From: Yoonia sp. | Lineage (GTDB): Bacteria > Pseudomonadota > Alphaproteobacteria > Rhodobacterales > Rhodobacteraceae | Assembly: GCA_023955335.1 (NCBI GenBank) | Contig: JAGSGF010000030.1 | Span: 1 to 35,300 of the forward strand | Length of the DNA: 35,300 nucleotides | Direction of reading: 5' to 3' | Shown here: positions 24,380 to 31,881 of the stretch, piece after piece | Numbering within the stretch: the first letter of the stretch is position 1 | Layout of the letters: each line of letters begins with the position of its first letter | Notes under the pieces: model-generated | What the model was told of the DNA's origin: nothing | Database searches by the model: none | Seen by the model: only the letters and a program-made list of their open reading frames with translations | Translations under genes and position numbers: made by a program

Positions 24380-25760
24380 CCCGCTCGTCCATGGCGGGGG
24401 CACGGGCAAACGCGGCAGTTGCATCAGTTGCAGGCGCATATGGTTGGGTCACCGCAGCAAGCAGGGCGTGGCACGGGGAAAAGTCAGCATCGCGGCCCGC
24501 GGCGATGACCGCCTCAACCTGATGATTTCGCGGAATGATCACTGGATTGGCTGTAGCCATAATGTCCGCGTCATACCCGCGTGCCTGCCAACGGGCTGAC
24601 CAGGCCTGAAACGCAGCCCTGTCGACAAATTGGTCGTGTGCATCAGGGCCCGCCAAATTGGCAAACGTATTGGTGAAGTCAGCACGGTCTTGCTGCATCA
24701 GCCCGAGCAGATCGCTGATCAAGGCACGATCATCCTCGGACGGGGCGTCCAGTCCAAGTTTTGCACCAAAGGCCGTAATCCACTGCGCCTCGTAATGCGT
24801 TGGAAAGGCGTTGATAATCGCTGTGAACTCTTCAATCGCGGCATCTTGATCGGGCATCAGCGGAATAAGCGAGGTCGCAAACTGTGCAAGGTTCCAAACC
24901 GCAATCCGCGGCTGGTTTTGATAGGCATAGCGGCCTTGCCGGTCAATCGCGCTGAATACGCTTGCGGCGTCATAAACATCCATGAACGCGCAAGGGCCGT
25001 AATCAATCGTCTCACCTGCAATTGACACATTATCGGTGTTCATCACGCCGTGGACAAACCCAACCGACATCCATTTCGCAATCAACTTGGCTTGCGCCTT
25101 GGTCACTGCGGTTAGCAAAGCGGCAGGGCTGTCAACTTCAGGGAAATGCCGATCAACGACGTGGTCGAATAAGGCCGACAGCGCATCAATATCGCCGCGT
25201 GCTGCCATGAGCTGAAACGTCCCCACACGGATATGGCTTTGGGCCACACGTGTGATGATCGCACCTGGCAGGGGCTCTTCGCGCACCACGGTCTCTCCGG
25301 TTGTGACAGCCGCAAGCGCACGTGTCGTCGGGACGCCCATCGCATGCATCGCTTCTGATACCAGATACTCACGCAGGACAGGCCCCAGCCACGCACGCCC
25401 ATCACCTGACCGCGAATAAGGGGTAGGGCCGGACCCTTTTAACTGAATATCACGGCGCACACCGTCCGTCCCCAGAACCTCACCCAGCAAGAGTGCACGA
25501 CCATCGCCCAATCCGGGGTTCCAGTTTCCAAATTGATGACCTGCATAGGCCGAGGCGAGCGGCTCTGACCCATCAGCCACTGCGTTACCTGCGAATATAT
25601 CGCGCGCGGCGGGCGTGTTCAGCCAATCAGGGTCAATGCCGAGTGTTGTTGCCAATCGCGCATTGGCGATGATCAGCGTGGGATCAGGGACAGGTTTGGC
25701 TGTCTGGCGGGTAAACATCTGCGCGGGCAGATGCACATAAGAGTTGTTGAACGGGATCAT
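24354..25760 (-). CDS. selO: SelO/YdiU protein adenylyltransferase (AMPylase)
   Basis: The 468-aa pseudokinase-fold enzyme transfers AMP from ATP to protein hydroxyls; in E. coli it is linked to the redox stress response. Seen: Lys108 in QLKGSGPTPYSR, the HGVMNTDNVS loop with Asp243 and Asn244, and Asp253 in TIDYGP; the Asp-Asn to Asp spacing is that of known SelO catalytic and metal residues. The C-terminus is TFCGT with Cys466, the site corresponding to selenocysteine in animal SelO. ATG 25760 sits in an ATGA overlap with the upstream acetyltransferase; a much longer N-terminal frame is a shadow of that gene. Confidence 0.94.
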   Translation of the reverse strand: MIPFNNSYVHLPAQMFTRQTAKPVPDPTLIIANARLATTLGIDPDWLNTPAARDIFAGNAVADGSEPLASAYAGHQFGNWNPGLGDGRALLLGEVLGTDGVRRDIQLKGSGPTPYSRSGDGRAWLGPVLREYLVSEAMHAMGVPTTRALAAVTTGETVVREEPLPGAIITRVAQSHIRVGTFQLMAARGDIDALSALFDHVVDRHFPEVDSPAALLTAVTKAQAKLIAKWMSVGFVHGVMNTDNVSIAGETIDYGPCAFMDVYDAASVFSAIDRQGRYAYQNQPRIAVWNLAQFATSLIPLMPDQDAAIEEFTAIINAFPTHYEAQWITAFGAKLGLDAPSEDDRALISDLLGLMQQDRADFTNTFANLAGPDAHDQFVDRAAFQAWSARWQARGYDADIMATANPVIIPRNHQVEAVIAAGRDADFSPCHALLAAVTQPYAPATDATAAFARAPAMDERVTQTFCGT

Positions 25761-26206
25761 GACAACATGTCTGTCATGACACGTGTATCTGCTGTGTTGC
25801 CAAACCCAACGCGTGCACAGAACCCTGCAAGGCGTACGTTGTCGTCGACGCGCACCTGCAATGCGCGCAGGCCTGCTTGGCCCAGTGAAACGGCGACAGC
25901 ATGCAAAACTTCGGTGCCAATACCGCGACTTCGGACAGAAGGGCGAATGAACACCTCTTCGACCCACCCAATCATGCCACCAAGCGGCACTGACCAACCA
26001 AAACTGATCATCACATAACCAAGCGGCGCACGTGCAGGCCCGATCAACCATACAGCACCCAAGGGTGAGCCTTCTAACAATGGCGCAGTCACCGCAGCGC
26101 GGTGCGCATCATCATATTGGAGCCCAGATTCTTCGTGGTAGCGGCCCATCAGGGACAAAAGGCGGCCATCATCAGCAGGCCCTGCAAGGTTAATCGCAGT
26201 GGTCAT
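25757..26206 (-). CDS. GNAT-family N-acetyltransferase
   Basis: The 149-aa protein has the GNAT fold layout: a substrate helix region (residues 10-35), the central beta strand WVEEVFIRPSVRSRGIGTEV (about 81-100) with the RSRGIG acetyl-CoA pyrophosphate loop, and a C-terminal Cys/Phe-rich strand. The acceptor is unknown. It overlaps the nucleoside hydrolase stop at its start and selO at its end, both as ATGA, so it is translationally coupled within this string. Confidence 0.9.
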   Translation of the reverse strand: MTTAINLAGPADDGRLLSLMGRYHEESGLQYDDAHRAAVTAPLLEGSPLGAVWLIGPARAPLGYVMISFGWSVPLGGMIGWVEEVFIRPSVRSRGIGTEVLHAVAVSLGQAGLRALQVRVDDNVRLAGFCARVGFGNTADTRVMTDMLS

Positions 26207-27144
26207 AGGCGTGCCAACCGATCAGCAAGCAAGGCAAAAAAGCCATTCGCATCTAAACCACCCATGAACATCGCGTTTGGCGCACGGTCCGTAACACGCC
26301 ACCAATCGGCGACGGTCATGCCAAGGGTAAGTTCAGACGATGTTTCAATTTCCACATTCACGTGGCGACCAATAAACAGCTCGGGCTGAATCAAATATGC
26401 GATGACGCAGGGGTCGTGCAGCGGTGCCCCCTCTGATCCGTATTTTTCCTTGTCGAACCTCTCAAAGAAATTGGTCCAAGCGGCAACCATATCACCGACC
26501 TTTGTGCCCATAGCTCGGAACGCGTTAACGCGGGCGCGGGTCGTTAACGCCTTATGTGTCACATCAAGCGGCATGACGACGATTGGCACACCGCTGTCAA
26601 ACACGATCTTTGCGGCCTCTGGGTCCACATATATGTTGAATTCAGCCGCAGGCGTGATGTTACCCACCTGAAAATAAGCCCCGCCCATGAGAACGATTTC
26701 TTGAACTTTTTCAATGATATCCGGGGCTTTGTTGAATGCAGTTGCAATGTTCGTCAGCGGCCCAAGCGGGCAAAGTGTGACTGTGCCCGCGTCATGCCCA
26801 CGGAGCGTTTCGATGATGTAATCAACGGCGTGTTGATCCTGTAGCGGCATGGTTGGATCTGCCATTTGGGGGCCATCAAGACCGGTCTTGCCGTGCACAT
26901 GCTCTGCCGTGACAAGTTTGCGGACCAACGGGGCATCGCAGCCCGCAAACACCAATGTGTCTGGTTTGCCCGCCAATTCGCACACGATCCGCGCGTTCTT
27001 TTGCGTCAAGGGCAAAGGCACATTGCCTGCCACAGCCGTCACGCCCAGAACGTTAATCTCTTCAGGAGACGCAAGCGCCAAAAGGATGGCCACGGCATCG
27101 TCTTGGCCGGGATCCGTGTCGATAATGATTTTGCGGGGTGCCAT
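26203..27144 (-). CDS. nucleoside hydrolase (IU-NH family)
   Basis: The 313-aa N-ribosyl hydrolase splits (deoxy)ribonucleosides into base and sugar. The Ca-binding IIIDTDPGQDDAVAI motif holds Asp11, Asp15 and Asp16; His243 and Asp244 in APLHDPC complete the metal/active site. Other family stretches are LCPLGPLTNIA near 124 and VLMGGAYF near 151. ATG 27144 is preferred to the in-frame ATG at 27165 because the family starts a few residues before the DTDPG motif. It lies 59 bases after a small gene and is coupled by ATGA to the acetyltransferase gene. Confidence 0.94.
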   Translation of the reverse strand: MAPRKIIIDTDPGQDDAVAILLALASPEEINVLGVTAVAGNVPLPLTQKNARIVCELAGKPDTLVFAGCDAPLVRKLVTAEHVHGKTGLDGPQMADPTMPLQDQHAVDYIIETLRGHDAGTVTLCPLGPLTNIATAFNKAPDIIEKVQEIVLMGGAYFQVGNITPAAEFNIYVDPEAAKIVFDSGVPIVVMPLDVTHKALTTRARVNAFRAMGTKVGDMVAAWTNFFERFDKEKYGSEGAPLHDPCVIAYLIQPELFIGRHVNVEIETSSELTLGMTVADWWRVTDRAPNAMFMGGLDANGFFALLADRLARL

Positions 27145-27203
27145 GGCTTTTGTCCTTATAGTCAACTGCCACAGTGCCTTGGTCCGCCCTGCAGGGCAAG
27201 GGG

Positions 27204-27413
27204 TCAGACGCGCCCGTAAGCCGCAAGCTGCGCATGCAACGCAGCCGTGTTCGGATGCCCGAGCTCGAGTGCAAAGATATACGCGTGGGTCAGATAAAAG
27301 CAGGCCGCATCTGTGTCATGAGCCGTTTCCGCCGCAAGCGCATAAAGTGTCACCAGCGCAGAGTGGTCATGGCGCGCATGAGCATCGCGCAATTGCGCAT
27401 CAAGCCCGCTCAT
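27204..27413 (-). CDS. 69-aa helical (TPR-like) protein
   Basis: A small protein beginning MSGLDAQLRDAHARHDHSAL. It is predicted all-helical, with spacing of Ala, Leu and Tyr like a degenerate tetratricopeptide hairpin (LVTLYALAAE, then ACFYLTHAYIFALELGHP). It has no membrane segment or signal. ATG 27413 sits exactly in the TGA of the Rieske oxygenase gene (ATGA), which fixes the start and argues for a partner role with the oxygenase. I do not recognise a named family; a helper or adaptor role is only inference. Confidence 0.75.
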   Translation of the reverse strand: MSGLDAQLRDAHARHDHSALVTLYALAAETAHDTDAACFYLTHAYIFALELGHPNTAALHAQLAAYGRV

Positions 27414-28570
27414 GCGTCTTGTTTGGCGCGGTGTTCTTGCACTTTTCCAGCGACCCAATCGTGGAAATTATGCGTCGGGCCATCCATCGCCGGGCTAAAG
27501 CGGCCACCGTCAAACAGGGGCGAATGGCGGCCCTTTTGCATGCCTTCAACGACAAAGATATCTTCCTCGAAGACACCTTTCCACAAGTGCGCGTTGCGGC
27601 TGCGCATGTCTTCGGACGTATTGGGCTGCGCATAATACAGGTGAATGTGTTCTGTCGTGGACGACAGCGTATTGGGCTGCAAGACAATGGAAAAACAGTG
27701 GTCCCGCTGTGCACCCAACAAGACGTTGGGATAGATGGCGATATATTCGGCGCCCGTATCCCACTTGTTTGACAGTCCATCAAAGTCAGGGAACACGATG
27801 TCATCTGGCCCCTTAAGTTGTTGATAAACAAGGGTCCCTTGACCAGAATATTTCCCCTTTTCCTGGATATTGTAATGATCCTCAAGCCGTGAATAACTGT
27901 TCAAGCCGGGGTGGACCCACGGCAAGTGATAGCTTTCGCAATAGTTCTCGATCGCGAGCTTCCAGTTGGTGGTGAGGTCAAGATCAAAGTGGCTTTCAGA
28001 CCCGCCGTGATACATTGGCTTGTCGAATTCGTACCAACGCGCAAGCAGGTCGGCGTGCACAACTTCGAACGGATCAGCTTTGCCGTCCACATTGATGAAT
28101 ACCGTATCAAACCAGATGTGGCTGCGGACCTCTGTCAGGCCAAGATCGTCTTTGTTAATCGCCTCATGCGTATTGTGACCCGGGCCGCCAACGTGCGGCG
28201 TGCTGACGAGCTTGCCAGCGGTGGAATAGCACCACGAATGATAAGGACAGCGGATCGCGCCTTCGATCTTTTTTGGCTCGGACACAAGGATCATTCCGCG
28301 GTGACGACAAGAGTTTTGGAACACACGCACATTGTTTTCTCTGTCGCGGACCAGCAGCAGGGGAATGCCTAAAAACTCTATGGGTTTTGCATCACCCACT
28401 TCAGGCACGTCCGCCGCAACAGCAAGACCGGCCCAAGACGCAAACAGGACAGCATTCTTTTCTTCCTCGAAAATGCCTTCGTCGACGTAGTGTTCGTTTG
28501 GCAGGCCTTGGGCGCGCTCAATGGGGTGGCGAACGGATGTCAGATCATTGCGAGCGTGGTTATTGGCCAT
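27410..28570 (-). CDS. Rieske-type oxygenase alpha subunit
   Basis: The 386-aa Rieske non-heme iron oxygenase has its 2Fe-2S site formed by Cys88, His90 (CRHRG) and Cys108, His111 (CPYHSW). Mononuclear iron ligands are His215 and His220 in NYCESYHLPWVH, with a third acidic ligand probably in EEDIFVVEG. The residue bridging the two centres is Glu212 where naphthalene-type dioxygenases have Asp; glutamate is seen in quaternary-amine oxygenases such as CntA. The substrate may therefore be an amine/betaine, but this is inference. No reductase gene is nearby. AAGGA precedes ATG 28570. Confidence 0.9.
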   Translation of the reverse strand: MANNHARNDLTSVRHPIERAQGLPNEHYVDEGIFEEEKNAVLFASWAGLAVAADVPEVGDAKPIEFLGIPLLLVRDRENNVRVFQNSCRHRGMILVSEPKKIEGAIRCPYHSWCYSTAGKLVSTPHVGGPGHNTHEAINKDDLGLTEVRSHIWFDTVFINVDGKADPFEVVHADLLARWYEFDKPMYHGGSESHFDLDLTTNWKLAIENYCESYHLPWVHPGLNSYSRLEDHYNIQEKGKYSGQGTLVYQQLKGPDDIVFPDFDGLSNKWDTGAEYIAIYPNVLLGAQRDHCFSIVLQPNTLSSTTEHIHLYYAQPNTSEDMRSRNAHLWKGVFEEDIFVVEGMQKGRHSPLFDGGRFSPAMDGPTHNFHDWVAGKVQEHRAKQDA

Positions 28571-28864
28571 GGGATCAATCCTTTGCTGTGTTGGGCCATT
28601 GTACGGCGAAAGGGCGTTGCTTCCCTAGCCTCACCGCGACAGAGGTTTTCATCACAGCGACATGCACAGCCAGAAATTGATCGGAATACGCCCAAATCCA
28701 TTGGCCAGTTAAACCGGCTTGGATTGGCCGATCACGTCACACAAAACGGGCAATGCATTGCTGGTTTTGGGGATATTTGGGGCAGGCTGTGGCGGTCATC
28801 GGGCAAGTACAGGCAATGTGGTGTTAAGGCGATCATGCCTTCGATATCTTGCAAGGAGACACCA
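28571..28864. other. divergent intergenic region, Rieske gene / EF-hand gene
   Basis: This 294-base non-coding stretch separates two divergent genes. It holds a perfect 12-base palindrome GCAATGCATTGC at 28750-28761, a possible regulator site, and the ribosome binding sites of both flanking genes. I see no convincing -35/-10 pair and no RNA gene. Confidence 0.5.
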
Positions 28865-29110
28865 ATGAAACCGCGTAACGTATTGCTTTTGCTTCCACTT
28901 TGCCTATTGGCTTTACCGGCCGTGGCCCAAGATGCTGCGATCGATGCCAATGGGGATGGGAACTATAGCTTCCCCGAATTGCAGGTCGTGATGCCTGACG
29001 TGACCGTTGATGAGTTCACTATGCTGGACTCCAATGGCGACGGCTTGCTGGACGCCGACGAGATCGCAGTCGGTATTGAGGTGGAACTGCTGCCGGTGAT
29101 GGACGGCTAA
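28865..29110 (+). CDS. small exported EF-hand protein
   Basis: The 81-aa protein has a Sec signal peptide (hydrophobic LLLLPLCLLALPAVA, cleavage after Ala21). Two EF-hand loops follow in the ~60-aa mature part: Asp27-Ala-Asn-Gly-Asp-Gly to Glu38, and Asp55-Ser-Asn-Gly-Asp-Gly to Glu66, both 12 residues with canonical spacing. A Ca-binding periplasmic role is expected; the partner is unknown. AAGGAG lies five bases before ATG 28865. A terminator follows. Confidence 0.88.
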   Translation: MKPRNVLLLLPLCLLALPAVAQDAAIDANGDGNYSFPELQVVMPDVTVDEFTMLDSNGDGLLDADEIAVGIEVELLPVMDG

Positions 29111-29122
29111 CACAAGATAGAT

Positions 29123-29162
29123 CGCCCCGCGGCGTCAATCCAAAGCGCGGGGCGGATTTTTT
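29123..29162 (+). terminator. rho-independent terminator of the EF-hand gene
   Basis: Stem CGCCCCGCG (29123-29131) / CGCGGGGCG (29146-29154), then GA and six T (29157-29162). The T-run touches the stop codon of the convergent ilvN. Confidence 0.88.
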
Positions 29163-29721
29163 AGGTGCCGCGTGACAGGGCAGCGATGCCAGTTCGCACG
29201 ACTTCAGTCAGGCCCAAAGGACGCATCAATTCGGCGAATGCATCGATTTTTTCGGACGTGCCAACAACTTCAAACACAAACGATTCCAACGTGCTATCGA
29301 CCACATTGGCGCGAAATATATCCGCAAGCCGGACGGCTTCAATACGTGCGTCACCCTTGCCAGCAACCTTGAACAACGCCAATTCGCGTTCCACGGATGG
29401 CCCTTCAACGGTCAGATCGTTGACCCTATGAACGGGCACGATCCGGCCAAGCTGCGCCTTGATCTGTTCGATGACTTGTGGTGTGCCAGAGGTCACGATT
29501 GTGATCCGGCTGAGGTGGCCATGATGATCGGTTTCAGCGACGGTCAGGCTCTCTATGTTGTAGCCACGGCCAGCAAAAAGCCCGATAACACGCGCAAGAG
29601 TGCCCGGTTCGTTTTCGACCAGAATGGCTAGCGTGTGCCGTTCAACCGTATCCACATACCCTGACTTGAGGTTGTAAGCAGAATGGCTGGTCGCGCCTTT
29701 TTTGATATTCAATGCGGACAT
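29161..29721 (-). CDS. ilvN: acetolactate synthase small (regulatory) subunit
   Basis: The 186-aa regulatory subunit of acetohydroxyacid synthase mediates valine feedback. An N-terminal ACT domain (about residues 28-105) contains RHTLAILVENEPGTLARV and GLFAGRGYNIESLTVAETD; the C-terminal ALS_ss domain (about 108-182) ends with LTEVVRTGIAALSRG. The first 27 residues are a variable extension. AAAGGGA precedes ATG 29721. It follows ilvB by 60 bases and shares the attenuated transcript. Confidence 0.96.
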   Translation of the reverse strand: MSALNIKKGATSHSAYNLKSGYVDTVERHTLAILVENEPGTLARVIGLFAGRGYNIESLTVAETDHHGHLSRITIVTSGTPQVIEQIKAQLGRIVPVHRVNDLTVEGPSVERELALFKVAGKGDARIEAVRLADIFRANVVDSTLESFVFEVVGTSEKIDAFAELMRPLGLTEVVRTGIAALSRGT

Positions 29722-29781
29722 CAGATTAGTCCCTTTTGTGCAGTATAAATTGCGTATGACTTAGACATGATTTGCATAGGG

Positions 29782-31536
29782 TTACACCAATGCCCCACCT
29801 GCGCCCTGAATGGCGTTGGCAGTATCTGCGTTTTCGCCCAAGATCATATCGTTGTGAGCCTTGCCCGACGGGATCATCGGGAAGCAGTTTTCGTGCTTTT
29901 CCACCAAGCAGTCAAAGATCACGGGACCGTCGTAAGTGATCATTTCCATGATTGCATCGTCTAGGTCGGCAGGGTCAGAACAAATGATACCCTTGGCACC
30001 AAATGCTTCGGCCAATTTTACGAAATCAGGCAGGCTTTCTGACCAGCTGGATGAATAGCGCTCGCCGTGCAGCAATTCTTGCCACTGGCGGACCATGCCA
30101 AGCCGTTCGTTGTTCAAGATGAACTGTTTAACCGGCAGCTTGTACTGCATGGCCGTGCCCATTTCTTGCATGTTCATCAGCCATGACGCTTCGCCAGCCA
30201 CGTTAATGACCAGACTGTCGCGGTGCGCCATTTGCACACCAATCGACGCAGGGGTGCCGTACCCCATCGTGCCCAATCCGCCAGAGGTCATCCAACGGTT
30301 CGGATCTTCAAAGCCCAAATATTGCGCAGCCCACATTTGGTGCTGCCCAACTTCTGTGGTGATGTAACGGTCATATTTCTTGGTCAGCGCCTCGAGCCGT
30401 GACAGCGCGTATTGCGGTTTAATCACTTTGCCCGTTTGCGTGAACTTCAGGCAATCAATGCTGCGCCATTCGTTGATCTGGTCCCACCACTTGGAAACAC
30501 CTTCCGCGTTGGTCTTGCGGCCGCGTGATTTCCAAACCTTCAGCAGGTCTTCGAGCACATGCGCGATGTCACCGACGATGGGAATATCAACGTGGATCAC
30601 CTTGTTGATCGATGATGGATCAATGTCGATATGTGCCTTTTTGGAATTCGGGCTGAACTTTTCAACCACACCTGTGATGCGGTCGTCAAAGCGCGCGCCG
30701 ATGTTAATCATCAGATCGCAATCATGCATCGCCATGTTGGCCTCGTACAGACCGTGCATGCCCAGCATACCTAACCAATTGTCGCCGGACGCAGGATAGC
30801 AGCCCAAGCCCATCAAGGTCGAGGTGATCGGGAAATTCGTCGCCGCAACAAGCTCGCGCAGCAGCTGTGTTGCTGCATCGCCGGAGTTGATCACGCCGCC
30901 ACCTGTATAGAACAGTGGCCGCTTGGCTTTTTCCAACGCCTTAACCAGATCAGTAATCGCGTTGATATCGCCTTTGACCTGCGGGTTATAATGCGATCTG
31001 CGCCCGGTTTTCGCGGTATAGGTTCCCGTCGCGAACTGCACATCCTTTGGGATGTCGACAAGAACAGGGCCGGGCCGTCCAGCGGTGGCCACATGGCACG
31101 CCTCGTGGATGGTACGCGCCAGATCGTCGGTGTCTTTCACAAGCCAGTTATGTTTGGTGCAAGGCCGCGTGATGCCAACGGTGTCGGCCTCTTGGAACGC
31201 GTCAGAGCCGATCATGAATGTTGGCACTTGGCCGGTCAGCACCAAAATTGGAATACTATCAAGCAACGCATCAGTCAGGCCAGTTACGGCGTTTGTCGCA
31301 CCGGGACCGGATGTCACCAAAGCCACGCCAAGTTTACCCGTGGACCGCGCATAGCCTTCGGCAGCGTGAACCGCACCTTGTTCATGGCGTACCAGCACGT
31401 GCTGGATGTGGTTTTGCTGAAAGATCTCGTCATAAATCGGTAGGACGGCACCACCAGGGTATCCAAAGACGACGTCCACGCCTTGGTCTACCAAAGCTTG
31501 AACTACCATTTTTGCGCCTGTCATGGCTTTTGTCAT
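29782..31536 (-). CDS. ilvB: acetolactate synthase large (catalytic) subunit
   Basis: The 584-aa TPP enzyme joins two pyruvates (or pyruvate and 2-oxobutyrate) at the first common step of branched-chain amino acid synthesis. Catalytic Glu52 is in VRHEQGAVHAAEGYAR. The C-terminal TPP/Mg motif reads GEASWLMNMQEM through to ILNN, with Glu in place of the usual Asp of GDGS, a variant familiar from alphaproteobacterial enzymes. ATG 31536 is chosen over an in-frame ATG at 31608 because the latter lies inside the terminator/leader region. The gene is also called ilvI. Expression is controlled by the attenuator upstream. Confidence 0.96.
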   Translation of the reverse strand: MTKAMTGAKMVVQALVDQGVDVVFGYPGGAVLPIYDEIFQQNHIQHVLVRHEQGAVHAAEGYARSTGKLGVALVTSGPGATNAVTGLTDALLDSIPILVLTGQVPTFMIGSDAFQEADTVGITRPCTKHNWLVKDTDDLARTIHEACHVATAGRPGPVLVDIPKDVQFATGTYTAKTGRRSHYNPQVKGDINAITDLVKALEKAKRPLFYTGGGVINSGDAATQLLRELVAATNFPITSTLMGLGCYPASGDNWLGMLGMHGLYEANMAMHDCDLMINIGARFDDRITGVVEKFSPNSKKAHIDIDPSSINKVIHVDIPIVGDIAHVLEDLLKVWKSRGRKTNAEGVSKWWDQINEWRSIDCLKFTQTGKVIKPQYALSRLEALTKKYDRYITTEVGQHQMWAAQYLGFEDPNRWMTSGGLGTMGYGTPASIGVQMAHRDSLVINVAGEASWLMNMQEMGTAMQYKLPVKQFILNNERLGMVRQWQELLHGERYSSSWSESLPDFVKLAEAFGAKGIICSDPADLDDAIMEMITYDGPVIFDCLVEKHENCFPMIPSGKAHNDMILGENADTANAIQGAGGALV

Positions 31537-31576
31537 ATCACTCGCGTCCTTTGCGATTATCAATTCGTTTACACAC

Positions 31577-31603
31577 AAAAAAACCCCCGAAGGGTATCGG
31601 GGG
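31577..31603 (-). terminator. ilvBN attenuator terminator
   Basis: On the minus strand CCCCCGA (31603-31597) and TCGGGGG (31590-31584) form a 7-bp stem with a 6-base loop. Seven T (31583-31577) follow, 40 bases before the ilvB start. Confidence 0.93.
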
Positions 31604-31645
31604 CGCATGGGAACCTTATTGTTAAACCGTTACCGGCCCATGCGC
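31603..31645 (-). promoter_or_regulatory. ilvBN alternative (antiterminator) stem
   Basis: GCGCATGGG (31645-31637, inside the leader peptide gene) is the exact complement of CCCATGCGC (31611-31603). That arm directly abuts, and shares one base with, the terminator's 5' arm. A ribosome stalled on the Ile/Leu/Val codons leaves the left arm free to pair; a ribosome at the stop codon covers it. Exclusion of the terminator by this stem is inferred. Confidence 0.7.
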
Positions 31646-31677
31646 TGTTGTCTTAGTACGACGACGAGGATGTTCAT
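31630..31677 (-). CDS. ilvBN leader peptide
   Basis: The 15-residue peptide MNILVVVLRQQRMGR contains Ile-Leu-Val-Val-Val-Leu at residues 3-8, codons for all three end products of the pathway. AAAGGA lies about nine bases upstream of ATG 31677. It is followed by an alternative stem and a terminator, so it serves as a sensor of charged Ile/Leu/Val tRNA in transcription attenuation. It is too short for automatic gene callers. Confidence 0.93.
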   Translation of the reverse strand: MNILVVVLRQQRMGR

Positions 31678-31703
31678 CTAACGAGGTCCTTTGTGTTGCA
31701 GAG

Positions 31704-31732
31704 ACATTATGCGCGGTGTTTCAGAGGGTCAA
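31704..31732 (-). promoter_or_regulatory. ilvBN promoter
   Basis: Minus-strand TTGACC (31732-31727) and TAATGT (31709-31704) are separated by 17 bases and lie 27 bases before the leader peptide start, a good sigma70-type match in the right place. Confidence 0.75.
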
Positions 31733-31832
31733 CACTCCGAGTGGAGAAAATGTCGTTTGAGGGGGTCTTTTCGCAACTTTATTTCGAAACGGGCAGTTTT
31801 GGGCTGTTGTCGCAGGTGTTGCTGCCGTCTGG

Positions 31833-31866
31833 CCACGGACCCCGCCGATGTGCGCGGGGGCCGTGG
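31833..31866 (-). terminator. hairpin after the glutathione transferase gene
   Basis: CCACGG-A-CCCCGC (31833-31845) pairs with GCGGGG-G-CCGTGG (31854-31866), 12 bp with one mismatch, 15 bases after the gene's stop. No T-run follows on the minus strand, so terminator function is probable but not certain. Confidence 0.55.
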
Positions 31867-31881
31867 TGGCGATTTATGTGA

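Noticed and set aside
25761-26051. 97-residue N-terminal extension of the SelO frame
   Set aside because: It lies wholly inside the acetyltransferase gene in another frame, is Trp/Cys/Arg-rich, and the ATGA junction fixes the SelO start at 25760.
26849-27772. 307-codon + strand open frame opposite the nucleoside hydrolase and Rieske genes
   Set aside because: It crosses several real genes on the other strand and has the low-complexity Arg/Ala/Cys composition of a shadow frame.
28490-28864. Upstream extension of the EF-hand frame
   Set aside because: The extra residues lack family features, whereas ATG 28865 has a good ribosome binding site and gives a clean signal peptide.
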